Assembly: GCF_030433685.1 (NCBI RefSeq)
Contig: NZ_JAROCF010000001.1
Span: 3,100,001-3,164,000 of the forward strand
Reading direction: 5' to 3'
From: Leifsonia williamsii
GTDB lineage: Bacteria; Actinomycetota; Actinomycetes; Actinomycetales; Microbacteriaceae
DNA: 64,000 bases
The position numbers and the translations under genes are program-made. Shown piece after piece: positions 8,807-17,559 of this stretch (positions within the stretch are counted from its first letter, which is position 1; every line of letters begins with the position of its first letter). The notes beneath the pieces are model-generated. The model ran no database searches and was not told the DNA's origin. It saw only the letters and a list, made by a program, of their open reading frames with translations.

Positions 8807-9673
8807 TCAGCCCGCAGCGACCAGCTGCACCCGCAGCGAGTCCACCCGCGTCGCGATGACGTCGTCGGCCGCCCAGCGCTGGGCCAGCCGCGCCAGGATG
8901 GCGTCCAGCTCCTGCCGGGTCAGCCCCTCCGCGAGGACGAGTCGGACGACCAGCTCCTCGGCCACCAGCCGGCAGCCCGGATCGCCCGCGACCAGCTCGA
9001 CGGCGTGCACGCCCAGCTCGGAGCCGATCGACGCGTCGAAGGCCGCGGCCACGACCGGGTCGCGGTCGCTGGGGATCCACCGCTCGCCCTGTGCGACCGC
9101 CCAGACGGCCGGGCGCCGGAGCACGAACTCGGTCTCCGACGTGGGGTCGAGCACCACGAGCTCCGTGTCCTCGCCGGCCGCCGCCAACGCGACGCGACGC
9201 CCGTCGGCGGGCACCGGGCGGGCCAGCGGGTTCCAGGTCTGCATGGCCGTCACCGACGAGAACACCGGCAGCACCGAGCGCCCGTCGGGACCACCGACGG
9301 TCACGATGGAGAGCTCCTGCGACTTGTCGACGCGGAGGCCCGCCTCCGTCTCCCCCTCGTCGCCGAGCTCGGCCACCAGTGGGATCAGCAGCCGGGAGGT
9401 GCGGAGGGCGTCGACCACGGCCTCCGGCCCCACCTCGCCCGCGCTGAACGCCGCCAGGGCGCCGAGCAGGGCGGGAGGAGCGGTGCCGTCGTCGTCGCCG
9501 AACGGGTTGTCGTCGAAGTGGCGTCCCTCCCACGGCTGACCGGCGGAGTCGGCCGGCCCGTCGCCGAGGGAGGCCGCGAACTGCCGCAGCCGCTCCGACC
9601 CCTCCGCGCTCGGGCTGCTGAGGTCGCGCCGGCGGCCGTCGTCGCCGGAGCCGGGCTCAGTACCCTGCGACAT
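8807..9673 (-). CDS. SseB-family protein
   Basis: This 288-residue acidic protein has two SseB-like repeats: roughly residues 60-160 ([28 protein letters not shown]) and 190-285. It carries the characteristic PVFSS..A...W motif. SseB in enterics is linked to serine metabolism and secretion, but actinobacterial members have no settled function. The ATG at 9673 lies 17 bp inside the end of the hisA reading frame and has GAGG upstream, so it is translationally linked to the histidine operon. Whether it acts in histidine synthesis is unknown; the location after hisA recurs in related genomes as far as I recall. Confidence 0.8.
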   Translation of the reverse strand: MSQGTEPGSGDDGRRRDLSSPSAEGSERLRQFAASLGDGPADSAGQPWEGRHFDDNPFGDDDGTAPPALLGALAAFSAGEVGPEAVVDALRTSRLLIPLVAELGDEGETEAGLRVDKSQELSIVTVGGPDGRSVLPVFSSVTAMQTWNPLARPVPADGRRVALAAAGEDTELVVLDPTSETEFVLRRPAVWAVAQGERWIPSDRDPVVAAAFDASIGSELGVHAVELVAGDPGCRLVAEELVVRLVLAEGLTRQELDAILARLAQRWAADDVIATRVDSLRVQLVAAG

Positions 9674-10403
9674 CCAGCGCCTCGGGGAGCGTGAACGCGC
9701 CGGAGTACAGCGCCTTGCCCACGATCGCGCCCTCCAGCCCGAGCGGCACCAGCTCGCGCAGGGCGGCGATGTCGTCGAGGCTGGAGATGCCGCCCGAGGC
9801 GACGACGGGTCGCTCGGTGCGGTCCATCACCTGGCGCAGGAGGTCGAGGTTCGGTCCCTTGAGCGTGCCGTCCTTGGTGACGTCGGTGACGACGTACCGT
9901 GCGCAGCCGGCGTCCTCGAGACGGTCGAGCACCTGCCAGAGGTCGCCGCCCTCCCTGGTCCAGCCGCGGGCGGCGAGCGTCGTGCCGCGCACGTCCAGGC
10001 CGACCGCGATGGCCTCGCCGTACTGGCCGATGACGTTCGCCGCCCACTCGGGGTTCTCGAGCGCCGCCGTGCCGAGGTTGACGCGGGAGGCGCCGATCTC
10101 GAGCGCCTGCTCCAGCGACTCGTCGTCGCGGATGCCGCCGGAGAGCTCGATCTTGACACCGCGCACCTGGCGGATGACCTTCTTCAGCAGCGAGCGGTTG
10201 CTGCCGCGGCCGAACGCCGCGTCGAGGTCCACCAGGTGGATCCATTCGGCGCCCGCGTGCGCCCATTCCTCGGCCGCGTCGACCGGGTCGCCGTAGCTGG
10301 TCTCGCTGCCGGCCTCGCCCTGGGTCAGCCGCACGGCCTTGCCGTCGGCCACGTCGACCGCCGGCAGCAGCACGAGCTTGGGCATGGTGTTGAATTCGCT
10401 CAC
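9657..10403 (-). CDS. priA: phosphoribosyl isomerase A (HisA/PriA, dual histidine/tryptophan)
   Basis: A 248-residue TIM barrel that converts ProFAR to PRFAR in histidine synthesis. It resembles the actinobacterial PriA type, which also isomerises phosphoribosyl anthranilate for tryptophan: the [12 protein letters not shown] loop matches the Arg/Trp active-site loop of M. tuberculosis PriA. The general acid/base Asp residues are in [10 protein letters not shown] and [11 protein letters not shown], and phosphate-binding glycines are in ASGGISS and AIVGKALY. The GTG at 10403 has GAGGA six bases upstream; an ATG two codons earlier has no spacing for that site. It is the last his gene in the operon. 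Dual activity is inferred from the loop and lineage. Confidence 0.93.
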   Translation of the reverse strand: MSEFNTMPKLVLLPAVDVADGKAVRLTQGEAGSETSYGDPVDAAEEWAHAGAEWIHLVDLDAAFGRGSNRSLLKKVIRQVRGVKIELSGGIRDDESLEQALEIGASRVNLGTAALENPEWAANVIGQYGEAIAVGLDVRGTTLAARGWTREGGDLWQVLDRLEDAGCARYVVTDVTKDGTLKGPNLDLLRQVMDRTERPVVASGGISSLDDIAALRELVPLGLEGAIVGKALYSGAFTLPEALDVAGY

Positions 10404-10479
10404 GATCATTCCTCGTTCTGGTCCGCGGCGCGGACGGTGGCCGGCGGCTCCGGCGACGCGCGCCGGGCCGCTGGGGCCG

Positions 10480-11121
10480 TTACAGGGTGCCGATCCAGTT
10501 GCGCAGCAGCCGGATGCCGGCGCGGCCGGACTTCTCGGGGTGGAACTGGGTCGCGCTCAGCGGGCCGTTCTCGACGGCGGCGACGAAGCGGCTGCCGTGC
10601 TCGGCCCAGGTGACGCGGGGCTTCGGGAACGGGCCGCTCGGCTCGAGCGTCCAGTCCTGGGCGGCGTAGGAGTGCACGAAGTAGAAGCGCTCGTCGTGCA
10701 GCCCCTCGAACAGGACCGAGTCCTCCGGAGCCTGCACCGTGTTCCAGCCCATGTGCGGGACGACGTCGGCCTTCAGCTGGTCGACGACGCCCGGCCATTC
10801 GCCGAGCCCCTCGGTGTGGAGGCCGTGCTCGACGCCCTGCTCGAACAGCACCTGCATGCCGACGCAGATGCCCAGCACCGGCCGGCCGCCGGCGAGGCGG
10901 CGGTCGATGACCTCGTGGCCGTGGGAGGCGCGGAGCGCCTCGATGACGGCGGTGAACGCCCCGACACCGGGCACCAGCAGCCCGTCGGCCTCGAGCGCGC
11001 GCTTGCGGTTGCCGGTCAGCTCGACGTCGGCCCCGGCCTCCTCGAGCGCCTTGACCGCGGAGTGCACGTTGCCCGTACCGTAGTCGAAGACCACGACATC
11101 GGGACGGCGGCTGTCGCTCAC
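10480..11121 (-). CDS. hisH: imidazole glycerol phosphate synthase, glutaminase subunit
   Basis: This 213-residue class I glutamine amidotransferase supplies ammonia to HisF for making IGP and AICAR from PRFAR. The nucleophile Cys86 is in LGICVGMQ, and the His-Glu pair is in TQFHPEKSG near residue 196. The oxyanion PGVG segment is also present. Its GTG start overlaps the hisB TGA by 4 bp (GTGA). hisF is not in this window, although HisH is inactive without it, so hisF must be elsewhere. The operon order here is hisC-hisB-hisH-priA-sseB. Confidence 0.95.
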   Translation of the reverse strand: MSDSRRPDVVVFDYGTGNVHSAVKALEEAGADVELTGNRKRALEADGLLVPGVGAFTAVIEALRASHGHEVIDRRLAGGRPVLGICVGMQVLFEQGVEHGLHTEGLGEWPGVVDQLKADVVPHMGWNTVQAPEDSVLFEGLHDERFYFVHSYAAQDWTLEPSGPFPKPRVTWAEHGSRFVAAVENGPLSATQFHPEKSGRAGIRLLRNWIGTL

Positions 11122-11720
11122 AGCGCCCCCTTGGTCGACGGGATGCCCGTGACGAGCGGGTCGAGCGCCTTCGCCTGCCGGAACGCGCGCGCGAACGCCT
11201 TGAACTCGGCCTCGGCGATGTGGTGCGGGTCGCGTCCGCCGACGACGGTGATGTGCGTCGTGATGGCGGCGTTGAAGGCGATCGCCTCGAACACGTGCCG
11301 CACCATCGAGCCGGTGAAGTGACCGCCGATCAGGTGGAACTCGAACCCGGCCGGCTCGCCGGAGTGGACGAGGTACGGGCGGCCGGAGATGTCGACGACC
11401 GCCTGCACCAGCGCCTCGTCGAGCGGGACGAGCGCGTCGCCGTAGCGCGAGATGCCGCTCTTGTCGCCGAGCGCCTGCCGGATCGCCTGGCCGAGCACGA
11501 TGCCGACGTCCTCCACGGTGTGGTGCACGTCGATATCGGTGTCGCCGGTGGCGCGGACGCGCAGGTCGGTGAGCGAGTGCTTCGCGAACGCGGTGAGGAG
11601 GTGGTCGTAGAACGGCACGCTGGTGCGGATCTCGGACACGCCCGTCCCGTCGAGGTCGAGGCTCAGCTCGATGCTCGACTCGCTGGTCTCCCGCTGGATG
11701 GTCGCGGTGCGGTTGCTCAT
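11118..11720 (-). CDS. hisB: imidazoleglycerol-phosphate dehydratase
   Basis: A 200-residue monofunctional HisB, the dimanganese enzyme that dehydrates IGP to imidazole acetol phosphate. The duplicated His-rich metal motifs are visible as [13 protein letters not shown] (about residue 67) and [14 protein letters not shown] (about 168); [14 protein letters not shown] is also conserved. There is no N-terminal phosphatase domain, as expected in actinobacteria. The ATG overlaps the hisC stop by 4 bp (ATGA), and its own stop overlaps the hisH start, giving a tightly coupled operon. Confidence 0.96.
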   Translation of the reverse strand: MSNRTATIQRETSESSIELSLDLDGTGVSEIRTSVPFYDHLLTAFAKHSLTDLRVRATGDTDIDVHHTVEDVGIVLGQAIRQALGDKSGISRYGDALVPLDEALVQAVVDISGRPYLVHSGEPAGFEFHLIGGHFTGSMVRHVFEAIAFNAAITTHITVVGGRDPHHIAEAEFKAFARAFRQAKALDPLVTGIPSTKGAL

Positions 11721-12835
11721 GACCGAGAGTTTACCGGGGGCAGGGAGGCCGCCTCCGCCGGTCGGCCGAGCGCCGCGAGGGCTTCGAGGAACGCGGTGGT
11801 CTCGGCCTCGGTCCCGGCGGTGACGCGGAGGTGGTTGGGGATGCCGACGTCGCGGATCAGGATGCCCCGCTCCAGCAGCGCCTCGAACACGGCGTGCGGG
11901 TCGTCCACCCCGCCGAACAGCACGAAATTGCTGCCGCTGCGGTGCGGGCGGTACCCGAGCCGCGCGAGCTCGGACACCAGCCGATCGCGCTGGGTGCGGA
12001 TCTCGCCGACCATCGCGAGCATCTCGTCGGCGTGCGCGAGCGCACCGAGCGCGGCCGCCTGGGTCAGCGCGGACAAGTGGTACGGCAGGCGCACGAGCCG
12101 CAGCGCGTCGACGACCGCGGGGTCGGCGGCCAGGTAGCCGACGCGCGCGCCCGCGAACGCGAACGCCTTGCTCATCGTGCGGGAGATCAGGAGGCGCGGC
12201 CGCCCCTCCAGGAGGGTGAGGGCCGACGGCTGGTCCTCCGGCATGAACTCGGCGTACGCCTCGTCGACGATCACGATGCCGCGGCTCGCGTCATAGGCGG
12301 CCTCGATCGTCTCCAGGCTGAGCGGAGTCCCGGTCGGGTTGTTGGGCGCGCAGAGGATGACGAGGTCCGGGTCGCTGCGGGCGATCTCGGAGGCCGCGGT
12401 CTCGGGCGAGAGCTCGAAGTCGTCGTCCCGGGCGCCCGCGATGTACTCGGTGCCGGTGCCCGCCGCGAGCAGCGGGTACATGGAGTAGGTGGGCGCGAAG
12501 CCGAGGAGGCTGCGGCCGGGCCCGCCGAACGCCTGCAGGATGTGCTGCAGGACCTCGTTGGAGCCGTTCGCCGCCCAGATCTGCTCGGCCGTCAGGCCGT
12601 GGCCGAGGTACCCGGCGAACGCCTCGCGCAGCGCCGTGAACTCGCGGTCGGGATAGCGGTTGACACCGGTGACCGCGGCGGCGACCCGGGCGACGATGTC
12701 GGCGGCGACATCCTCGGGGATCGGATGCGTGTTCTCGTTCACGTTCAGCGCCACCGGCACGGCCTTCTGAGGCGCGCCGTACGGGGTCCTCCCCCGCAGA
12801 TCGTCACGGATGGGCAGATCGGAAAGAGATGTCAC
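11717..12835 (-). CDS. hisC: histidinol-phosphate aminotransferase
   Basis: This 372-residue PLP enzyme of fold type I transaminates imidazole acetol phosphate with glutamate. Landmarks are [11 protein letters not shown] (phosphate cup), [20 protein letters not shown] and the PLP lysine in [17 protein letters not shown]. It is the first gene of the hisC-hisB-hisH-priA-sseB operon. The start is a GTG with a poor Shine-Dalgarno; a TACGAT -10-like element ends only 6 bases upstream, so a leaderless mRNA is possible. A LysM gene ends 110 bp upstream on the same strand. Confidence 0.95.
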   Translation of the reverse strand: MTSLSDLPIRDDLRGRTPYGAPQKAVPVALNVNENTHPIPEDVAADIVARVAAAVTGVNRYPDREFTALREAFAGYLGHGLTAEQIWAANGSNEVLQHILQAFGGPGRSLLGFAPTYSMYPLLAAGTGTEYIAGARDDDFELSPETAASEIARSDPDLVILCAPNNPTGTPLSLETIEAAYDASRGIVIVDEAYAEFMPEDQPSALTLLEGRPRLLISRTMSKAFAFAGARVGYLAADPAVVDALRLVRLPYHLSALTQAAALGALAHADEMLAMVGEIRTQRDRLVSELARLGYRPHRSGSNFVLFGGVDDPHAVFEALLERGILIRDVGIPNHLRVTAGTEAETTAFLEALAALGRPAEAASLPPVNSRS

Positions 12836-12945
12836 CGTTCAATCGTAGTCAGCGCACCCGGGCGCTTCCTCCGCGCCGGTCAGCCGCGTGCGTCCGTTCA
12901 ATGCGGGGCGCCTGCTGCGCCGAGTGGGCTACCGCACCGAGGCGC

Positions 12946-13323
12946 CTAGCGCGCGGAGTACTCCAGGGGCACGGCGAGCTGCTGGCCCGGCGAGACCACC
13001 GCGGAGTCGAGGCCGTTGAGGGTCACGAGCTCGGCGATCACATCACGCGGGTCGGCGTTGGGTGCGAGCTCCTCGGCGATCGACCAGAGGGACTCGCCGG
13101 ACTGCACGGTGACGTGCTGGAAGGAGACGTGCGCCTGGTCGCCGCTCGCGGCTGCGACACCGCCGTTGAGGGCGAAGACGAGAGCGCCGATGACGAGCGG
13201 CAGCGCGATCAGGGTCGAGAGGACAGCGCGCCCGCGTCGGGTGATGCGCAGCCGCACGCGGCCGTTCGCCTGCCCCTTGAACGACGCCTGGCCGTTGAAA
13301 GACGACATCGTGACCGTGCTCAT
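12946..13323 (-). CDS. LysM membrane protein, likely SOS-induced division inhibitor (YneA/Rv2719c type)
   Basis: A 125-residue protein: basic cytoplasmic head, one membrane helix (about 36-60), then a C-terminal LysM domain (about 70-121, VTVQSGESLWSIAEELAP). The ATG follows AGGAGG with 8-base spacing, which decides the start. It is divergent from lexA, and its -10 is covered by an SOS box. Bacillus YneA, Corynebacterium DivS and M. tuberculosis Rv2719c sit at the same place beside lexA; these suppress division or act on the wall during DNA damage. The same role is inferred here from architecture and location. Sequence identity was not tested. hisC follows 110 bp downstream. Confidence 0.82.
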   Translation of the reverse strand: MSTVTMSSFNGQASFKGQANGRVRLRITRRGRAVLSTLIALPLVIGALVFALNGGVAAASGDQAHVSFQHVTVQSGESLWSIAEELAPNADPRDVIAELVTLNGLDSAVVSPGQQLAVPLEYSAR

Positions 13324-13364
13324 GGTCGTGACCTCCTCTGACTCCGCGGATGCGAAGCTGTGTT

Positions 13365-13396
13365 CCGAATGTATCTTCGAATGTTCGAAACCGCAA
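13365..13396 (-). promoter_or_regulatory. SOS box and promoter of the LysM gene
   Basis: On the minus strand a -35 TTGCGG (13396-13391) and a -10 TACATT (13373-13368) are separated by 17 bases. A LexA-type palindrome TCGAAGATACATTCGG (13380-13365) covers the -10. It differs at only two positions from the box upstream of recA in this window and fits the actinobacterial TCGAAC-N4-GTTCGA pattern at 9 of 12 fixed positions. A second palindromic TTCGAATGTTCGAA overlaps it at 13376-13389. The box lies about 42 bp from the LysM start. Confidence 0.75.
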
Positions 13397-13439
13397 CCTC
13401 CGCATTCGGGCCGATCCGGGTGCCGATTTCGCGACACAC

Positions 13440-13480
13440 TCGAACGAACCTTTGTCTGGCACGCCAGGGGCGGATACAGT
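13440..13480 (+). promoter_or_regulatory. putative lexA promoter with weak SOS-like half site
   Basis: A -35 TTTGTC (13451-13456) and a -10 TACAGT (13475-13480) are 18 bases apart and lie about 90 bp upstream of lexA. A sequence starting TCGAAC (13440-13455) overlaps the -35; its left half is perfect but its right half is poor. LexA autoregulation could act here or through the stronger box at 13365-13380. Confidence 0.4.
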
Positions 13481-13571
13481 TTCGACTGTCTGAGAACAGA
13501 CAACCAGGCACCACCGACATTCGTTCCGGATGGGCGGCGGGCCGGGCGACGAAGGCCGTGAAGGGACGAGC

Positions 13572-14255
13572 GTGTCGAACGAGAACCAGGCTCCGCGCGG
13601 CGGCACGCGCCGCCGCAAGAACCTCAGCGAGAAGCAGCTCGCGATCCTCGACGTGATCCAGCGCTCGGTGAGCCAGCGCGGCTATCCGCCGAGCATGCGC
13701 GAGATCGGCGACGCCGTCGGCCTCTCCTCCCTCTCCTCCGTCACCCACCAGCTCAACCAGCTCGAGCTCAGCGGCTACCTGCGCCGCGACCCCAACCGTC
13801 CGCGCGCGCTCGAGATCCTGATCGACCTGCCGGCGAGCTCCTCCGAGAGCGTCGACTACGAGAACCAGACCCCGGTCGGCGACGCCGCCATGGTCCCCCT
13901 GGTCGGCCGCATCGCCGCCGGCGTGCCGATCACCGCCGAGCAGCAGGTCGACGAAGTGTTCCCGCTCCCCCGCCAGCTGGTGGGCAACGGCGAGCTGTTC
14001 ATGCTGAAGGTCGTGGGCGAGTCGATGATCGACGCCGCCATCTGCGACGGCGACTGGGTCGTCGTCCGGGCCCAGAACACCGCGGAGAACGGCGACATCG
14101 TCGCCGCCATGCTCGACGAGGAGGCCACGGTCAAGGTCTTCCGCCAGCGCGACGGCCACACCTGGCTGCTCCCCCGCAACTCCAACTTCGAGCCCATCCT
14201 CGGCGACTACGCCCAGGTGCTCGGCAAGGTCGTGGCGGTCCTCCGCGCGGTCTGA
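13572..14255 (+). CDS. lexA: LexA repressor
   Basis: The SOS repressor and self-cleaving protease, 227 residues. The N-terminal winged helix (about 18-75) includes [16 protein letters not shown]. The cleavage site is Ala116-Gly117 in GRIAAGVPI; the catalytic dyad is Ser151 (VGESMIDA) and Lys188 (ATVKVF). The GTG at 13572 has AAGGGA seven bases upstream, which is better than an ATG 14 codons earlier. It represses recA and the divergent LysM gene by inference from matching boxes. A strong bidirectional terminator follows. Confidence 0.96.
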   Translation: MSNENQAPRGGTRRRKNLSEKQLAILDVIQRSVSQRGYPPSMREIGDAVGLSSLSSVTHQLNQLELSGYLRRDPNRPRALEILIDLPASSSESVDYENQTPVGDAAMVPLVGRIAAGVPITAEQQVDEVFPLPRQLVGNGELFMLKVVGESMIDAAICDGDWVVVRAQNTAENGDIVAAMLDEEATVKVFRQRDGHTWLLPRNSNFEPILGDYAQVLGKVVAVLRAV

Positions 14256-14276
14256 GCGCAACCCGTCGAGACACGA

Positions 14277-14308
14277 AGAAGGCCGGGCGGAATTCCGCCC
14301 GGCCTTCT
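14277..14308. terminator. bidirectional rho-independent terminator, lexA/hflX
   Basis: A perfect 32-base palindrome (16-bp arms, centre GGAATTCC) lies between the convergent lexA and hflX genes. It has short TTCT and AGAA ends rather than long U-tracts. It can serve both strands. Confidence 0.75.
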
Positions 14309-14324
14309 CTCGTCATGACCGCGC

Positions 14325-15863
14325 TCAGCCCGCCGCGGTCACCTCGAACGGCTCGAACACGGCCTGATACTCCGGCATGATCCGGGCCCGAACGCGCGTG
14401 CCCTCCTCGGCGTACTCGGTCGACAGCACGCGGCCGCGCTCGTGCAGCGCCGAGATCAGGTCGCCGCGGTCGTACGGCACCACGAGCTCCACCTCGACGG
14501 AGGGGTCGGGCAGGAGGCGCGCGATGGCGGCGAGCACCTCGTCCACGCCCTCGCCGGTCCGGGCCGACGCGAAGATCGCGCCCGGCTCCAGCCCGCGCAG
14601 GACCAGCCGGTCGTCCGCCGGGATCAGGTCGGCCTTGTTGAAGACCACGATCTCGGGGATATCCCTGGCGCCCACTTCGCCGATCACGTCGCGGACGGTG
14701 GCGAGCTGCGACGCGGGGTCGGGGTGCGAACCGTCGACGACGTGGAGGATCACGTCGGAGTCGGCCACCTCCTCCAGCGTCGAGCGGAACGCCTCCACCA
14801 GCTGGTGCGGCAGGTTGCGCACGAACCCGACCGTGTCGGCCAGCGTGTACAGCCGGCCGTCGGCGGTCACCGAGCGGCGCACGGTCGCGTCGAGCGTCGC
14901 GAACAGGGCGTTCTCGACGAGCACGCCCGCCTTCGTCACCCGGTTCAGGAGGCTCGACTTGCCCGCGTTCGTGTAGCCGGCGATCGCCACCGACGGCACC
15001 GAGTTGCGGTTGCGGTTGGCGCGCTTCGCCTCCCGAGCGGGCTTGAACCCCGCGATCTGGCGGCGGAGCTTCGCCATGCGCGAGTGGATGCGGCGACGGT
15101 CCAGCTCGATCTTCGTCTCACCGGGTCCGCGCGATCCCATGCCCGCTCCGGCGCCGCCGACCTGGCCACCGGCCTGCCGCGACATCGACTCGCCCCAGCC
15201 GCGGAGGCGCGGGAGCAGGTACTCGAGCTGCGCGAGCTCGACCTGCGCCTTGCCCTCACGGCTCTTGGCGTGCTGGCTGAAGATGTCGAGGATCACGGCC
15301 GTGCGGTCGATCACCTTGACCTTCACCACGTCTTCGAGCGCACGGCGCTGGCTGGGGGCCAACTCGGTGTCGGCGATCACGGTGTCGGCGCCCAGCGCTG
15401 CGACGATGCCCGCCAGCTCCTCCGCCTTGCCGCGCCCGAGGTACGTGCTCGGGTCGGGGTGCGGTCGGCGCTGGAGCAGGCCGTCGAGCACCACGGCGCC
15501 CGCGGTCTCGGCGAGGGCGGCGAGTTCGCGCAGCGAGTTCTCGGCGTCCTGCAGCGAGCCCTGCGAGTAGACGCCGATGAGCACGACGTTCTCGAGGCGC
15601 AGCTGCCGGTACTCGACCTCGGTGACGTCTTCGAGCTCGGTCGAGAGGCCGTTCACGCGGCGCAGGGCCGCGCGCTCCTCCCGGTCGAACTGCTCGCCGT
15701 CGTGGTCGCCGGTGTCGAGGCCGCTCGTCTGGAGCGCCTGCGCCTTCTGAGCGGCGGCGCCTGCGCCGAACAGCGTCACCGAGGCGCGGTTCGCCTCGGT
15801 CGCCAGAACGCGCGCGACGACGTCGTCGGCGGTGGTGTCCTGGATGTCTGTCTTATCGGTCAA
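14325..15863 (-). CDS. hflX: ribosome-associated GTPase HflX
   Basis: A 512-residue GTPase that splits or rescues stalled 70S ribosomes, notably after heat or macrolide stress. It has an N-terminal HflX nucleotide-binding domain (LQRRPHPDPSTYLGRGKAEE), the coiled-coil linker with the glycine-rich GAGMGSRGPGETKIE segment, then the G domain: G1 GYTNAGKSS (about 300), G3 DTVGF, G4 NKAD. The start is TTG at 15863. AGGGGA lies seven bases upstream of it and directly abuts an ATG at 15870 that opens only a five-codon frame, so the site favours TTG. The longer-than-average N-terminus is typical of actinobacteria. Confidence 0.93.
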   Translation of the reverse strand: MTDKTDIQDTTADDVVARVLATEANRASVTLFGAGAAAQKAQALQTSGLDTGDHDGEQFDREERAALRRVNGLSTELEDVTEVEYRQLRLENVVLIGVYSQGSLQDAENSLRELAALAETAGAVVLDGLLQRRPHPDPSTYLGRGKAEELAGIVAALGADTVIADTELAPSQRRALEDVVKVKVIDRTAVILDIFSQHAKSREGKAQVELAQLEYLLPRLRGWGESMSRQAGGQVGGAGAGMGSRGPGETKIELDRRRIHSRMAKLRRQIAGFKPAREAKRANRNRNSVPSVAIAGYTNAGKSSLLNRVTKAGVLVENALFATLDATVRRSVTADGRLYTLADTVGFVRNLPHQLVEAFRSTLEEVADSDVILHVVDGSHPDPASQLATVRDVIGEVGARDIPEIVVFNKADLIPADDRLVLRGLEPGAIFASARTGEGVDEVLAAIARLLPDPSVEVELVVPYDRGDLISALHERGRVLSTEYAEEGTRVRARIMPEYQAVFEPFEVTAAG

Positions 15864-15921
15864 AATTCATTCCCCTGATCCGGGTTAACCCTAGTTCGTC
15901 GGTGTCTAGTACGTTCCTCTT

Positions 15922-16533
15922 ATGGGCAGCGGAGATCACTACTTTTCCCCAGCGCCCGAGAGCGAGACGAACCTTCGGCCGTTCACCGTACGCCTGGCGG
16001 GCCAGACGTACGAGTTGGTGACGGCGAGCGGGATCTTCAGCCCCGAGCGCATCGACATGGGTACACGAGTGCTCCTCGACCATGTCCCCCCTGCACCGCC
16101 GGGAGGTCAGCTCCTCGACATCGGCAGCGGCTGGGGGCCGCTCGCTCTCACACTTGCTCTCGAATCCCCTCACGCGACGGTCTGGGCCGTCGACGTCAAC
16201 ACCCGAGCCCTGGATGTGCTGCGCAGGAACGCGCAGAAGCTCGGTCTCACCAATCTCAACGCTGTAGGGCCCGACGATGTTCCCGACGATATCGGGTTCA
16301 CGACGATCTGGTCCAACCCGCCCATCCGCGTCGGCAAGAACGAGCTCCACTCCATCCTGGAGCGCTGGCTCCCCCGCCTCGAGCCCGGATCGGACGCCTG
16401 GCTGGTCGTGCAGCGCAATCTCGGCAGCGATTCGCTCCAGCGGTGGATGGACGCCACGTTCCCCGAGCTGACGACGACGCGCGCCGCGACCGCCAAGGGC
16501 TACCGGGTCCTCCGCTCGCGCCGCCGCTCCTGA
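15922..16533 (+). CDS. class I SAM-dependent methyltransferase, RsmC-like
   Basis: This 203-residue protein matches the catalytic half of RsmC, the 16S rRNA G1207 N2-methyltransferase, and the single-domain YbxB type. The SAM-binding motif I is LLDIGSGWGPLAL (about residue 63), motif II acidic residues are in VWAVDVNTRAL, and the catalytic NPP motif is SNPPIRVGKNE (about residue 130). N2-guanine rRNA methylation is inferred; the exact target is not shown. Divergent from hflX with a 58-bp gap; the ATG at 15922 lacks a strong Shine-Dalgarno. Confidence 0.82.
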   Translation: MGSGDHYFSPAPESETNLRPFTVRLAGQTYELVTASGIFSPERIDMGTRVLLDHVPPAPPGGQLLDIGSGWGPLALTLALESPHATVWAVDVNTRALDVLRRNAQKLGLTNLNAVGPDDVPDDIGFTTIWSNPPIRVGKNELHSILERWLPRLEPGSDAWLVVQRNLGSDSLQRWMDATFPELTTTRAATAKGYRVLRSRRRS

Positions 16534-16558
16534 CCCCGGTCTCCCCGCCCTCGGCAAC

Positions 16559-16620
16559 CGTCGAGTACGCGGGAATTCGGCCGGAAACAGCCGAGTACGC
16601 GCAGAATCCGCGTACTCGCG
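16559..16620. repeat. intergenic CGAGTACGC repeat, copy 1, with terminator-like hairpin
   Basis: Three copies of the same 8-10 base arm occur in order: CGAGTACGCG at 16562-16571, CGAGTACGCG at 16592-16601 and the inverse CGCGTACTCG at 16609-16618. The last two form a 10-bp hairpin with a 7-base loop between convergent methyltransferase and dapF genes. A GGAAAC stretch precedes the second arm. The same layout recurs at 52832-52897. A 9-base direct repeat of GGTTCGAGG type follows at 16621-16640. Confidence 0.7.
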
Positions 16621-16657
16621 GGTTCGAGGGGTTCGAGGGGTTCGGCGGGACCGGTGG

Positions 16658-17536
16658 TCAGGCCAGTTCGAGGGTGCCGGTGTAGACGAGTTCGGCCGGG
16701 CCGGAGAGCGCGACGTGCTCGCCGTCCTCCGTGGCGAACATCCGCACTCCCACCGTGCCGCCCGGGACCTCCACACGCCACTGGTTCGGTGCGCCCTGTC
16801 CCGCCCAGTAGCGGACGGCCAGCGCGGCTGCCGCCGCACCCGTGCCGCAGGAGAGCGTCTCCCCGCTGCCGCGCTCGTGGACGCGCATGCGGATGCGGCC
16901 GACCCCGTCCTTGATGAGCGGCTCGAACGGCACGACGAACTCGACGTTCGCCCCGTTGGCCGGCGCCGGCTCGATGTGCGGGATGTAGCTGAGGTCGGCG
17001 GCGTCGAGCTCGGCGTCGTCGGCCACGGCGACGACGACGTGCGGGTTGCCGAGGTCGAGACTGAGGCCGGGGCGCGCCACCGGCAGCTCCCGCGCGCGCA
17101 CGAGCGGCTCGCCGCCGTCGAGCCGCCAGCGGCCGAGGTCCGCCTGGAAGCCGGTGAGGTTGCGCTGCACGTCCTTGACGCCCGCGCGGGTGCCGATCGG
17201 AAGCGTGTCCCCATCGGCCAGCTCGACCAGACCGGTCTCGAGCAGGTAGCGGACGTAGACGCGGATGCCGTTGCCGCACATCTCCGCCGGCGAGCCGTCG
17301 GCGTTGTAATAGTCCATGAACCACTCCGCGGCCGGGTCCTCGGCCAGCGCCTCCGCACCCTCGGGGAGACGGCTGGACTTCACCGCACGGATCACGCCGT
17401 CGGCGCCGACGCCGAAGTGGCGGTCGCAGACCTCCGTGATCTGGGCGGCGGTCAACGGCATCCGGCCGTCGGGGTCGGAGTAGAGCACGAAGTCGTTCCC
17501 CGTGCCCTGACCTTTGGTGAAGTGGAGGGTCGCCAT
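16658..17536 (-). CDS. dapF: diaminopimelate epimerase
   Basis: A 292-residue, PLP-independent racemase that interconverts LL- and meso-diaminopimelate, for lysine and for DAP in peptidoglycan. The two catalytic cysteines are both present: Cys87 in EMCGNGIR and Cys230 in LSCGTGAAA. Substrate-binding GNDF is at residue 13. The ATG follows GGAGGG. miaA begins 23 bp upstream on the same strand, so dapF is the last gene of the miaB-miaA-dapF run. Confidence 0.95.
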   Translation of the reverse strand: MATLHFTKGQGTGNDFVLYSDPDGRMPLTAAQITEVCDRHFGVGADGVIRAVKSSRLPEGAEALAEDPAAEWFMDYYNADGSPAEMCGNGIRVYVRYLLETGLVELADGDTLPIGTRAGVKDVQRNLTGFQADLGRWRLDGGEPLVRARELPVARPGLSLDLGNPHVVVAVADDAELDAADLSYIPHIEPAPANGANVEFVVPFEPLIKDGVGRIRMRVHERGSGETLSCGTGAAAAALAVRYWAGQGAPNQWRVEVPGGTVGVRMFATEDGEHVALSGPAELVYTGTLELA

Positions 17537-17559
17537 GCTCCCAGCCTAGCGAGCGGCGC

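Noticed and set aside
13436..13530. Inverted CTGT-CTGAGA-ACAG in the lexA leader as a second operator
   Set aside because: Arms of four bases are expected by chance; no similarity to the SOS boxes.
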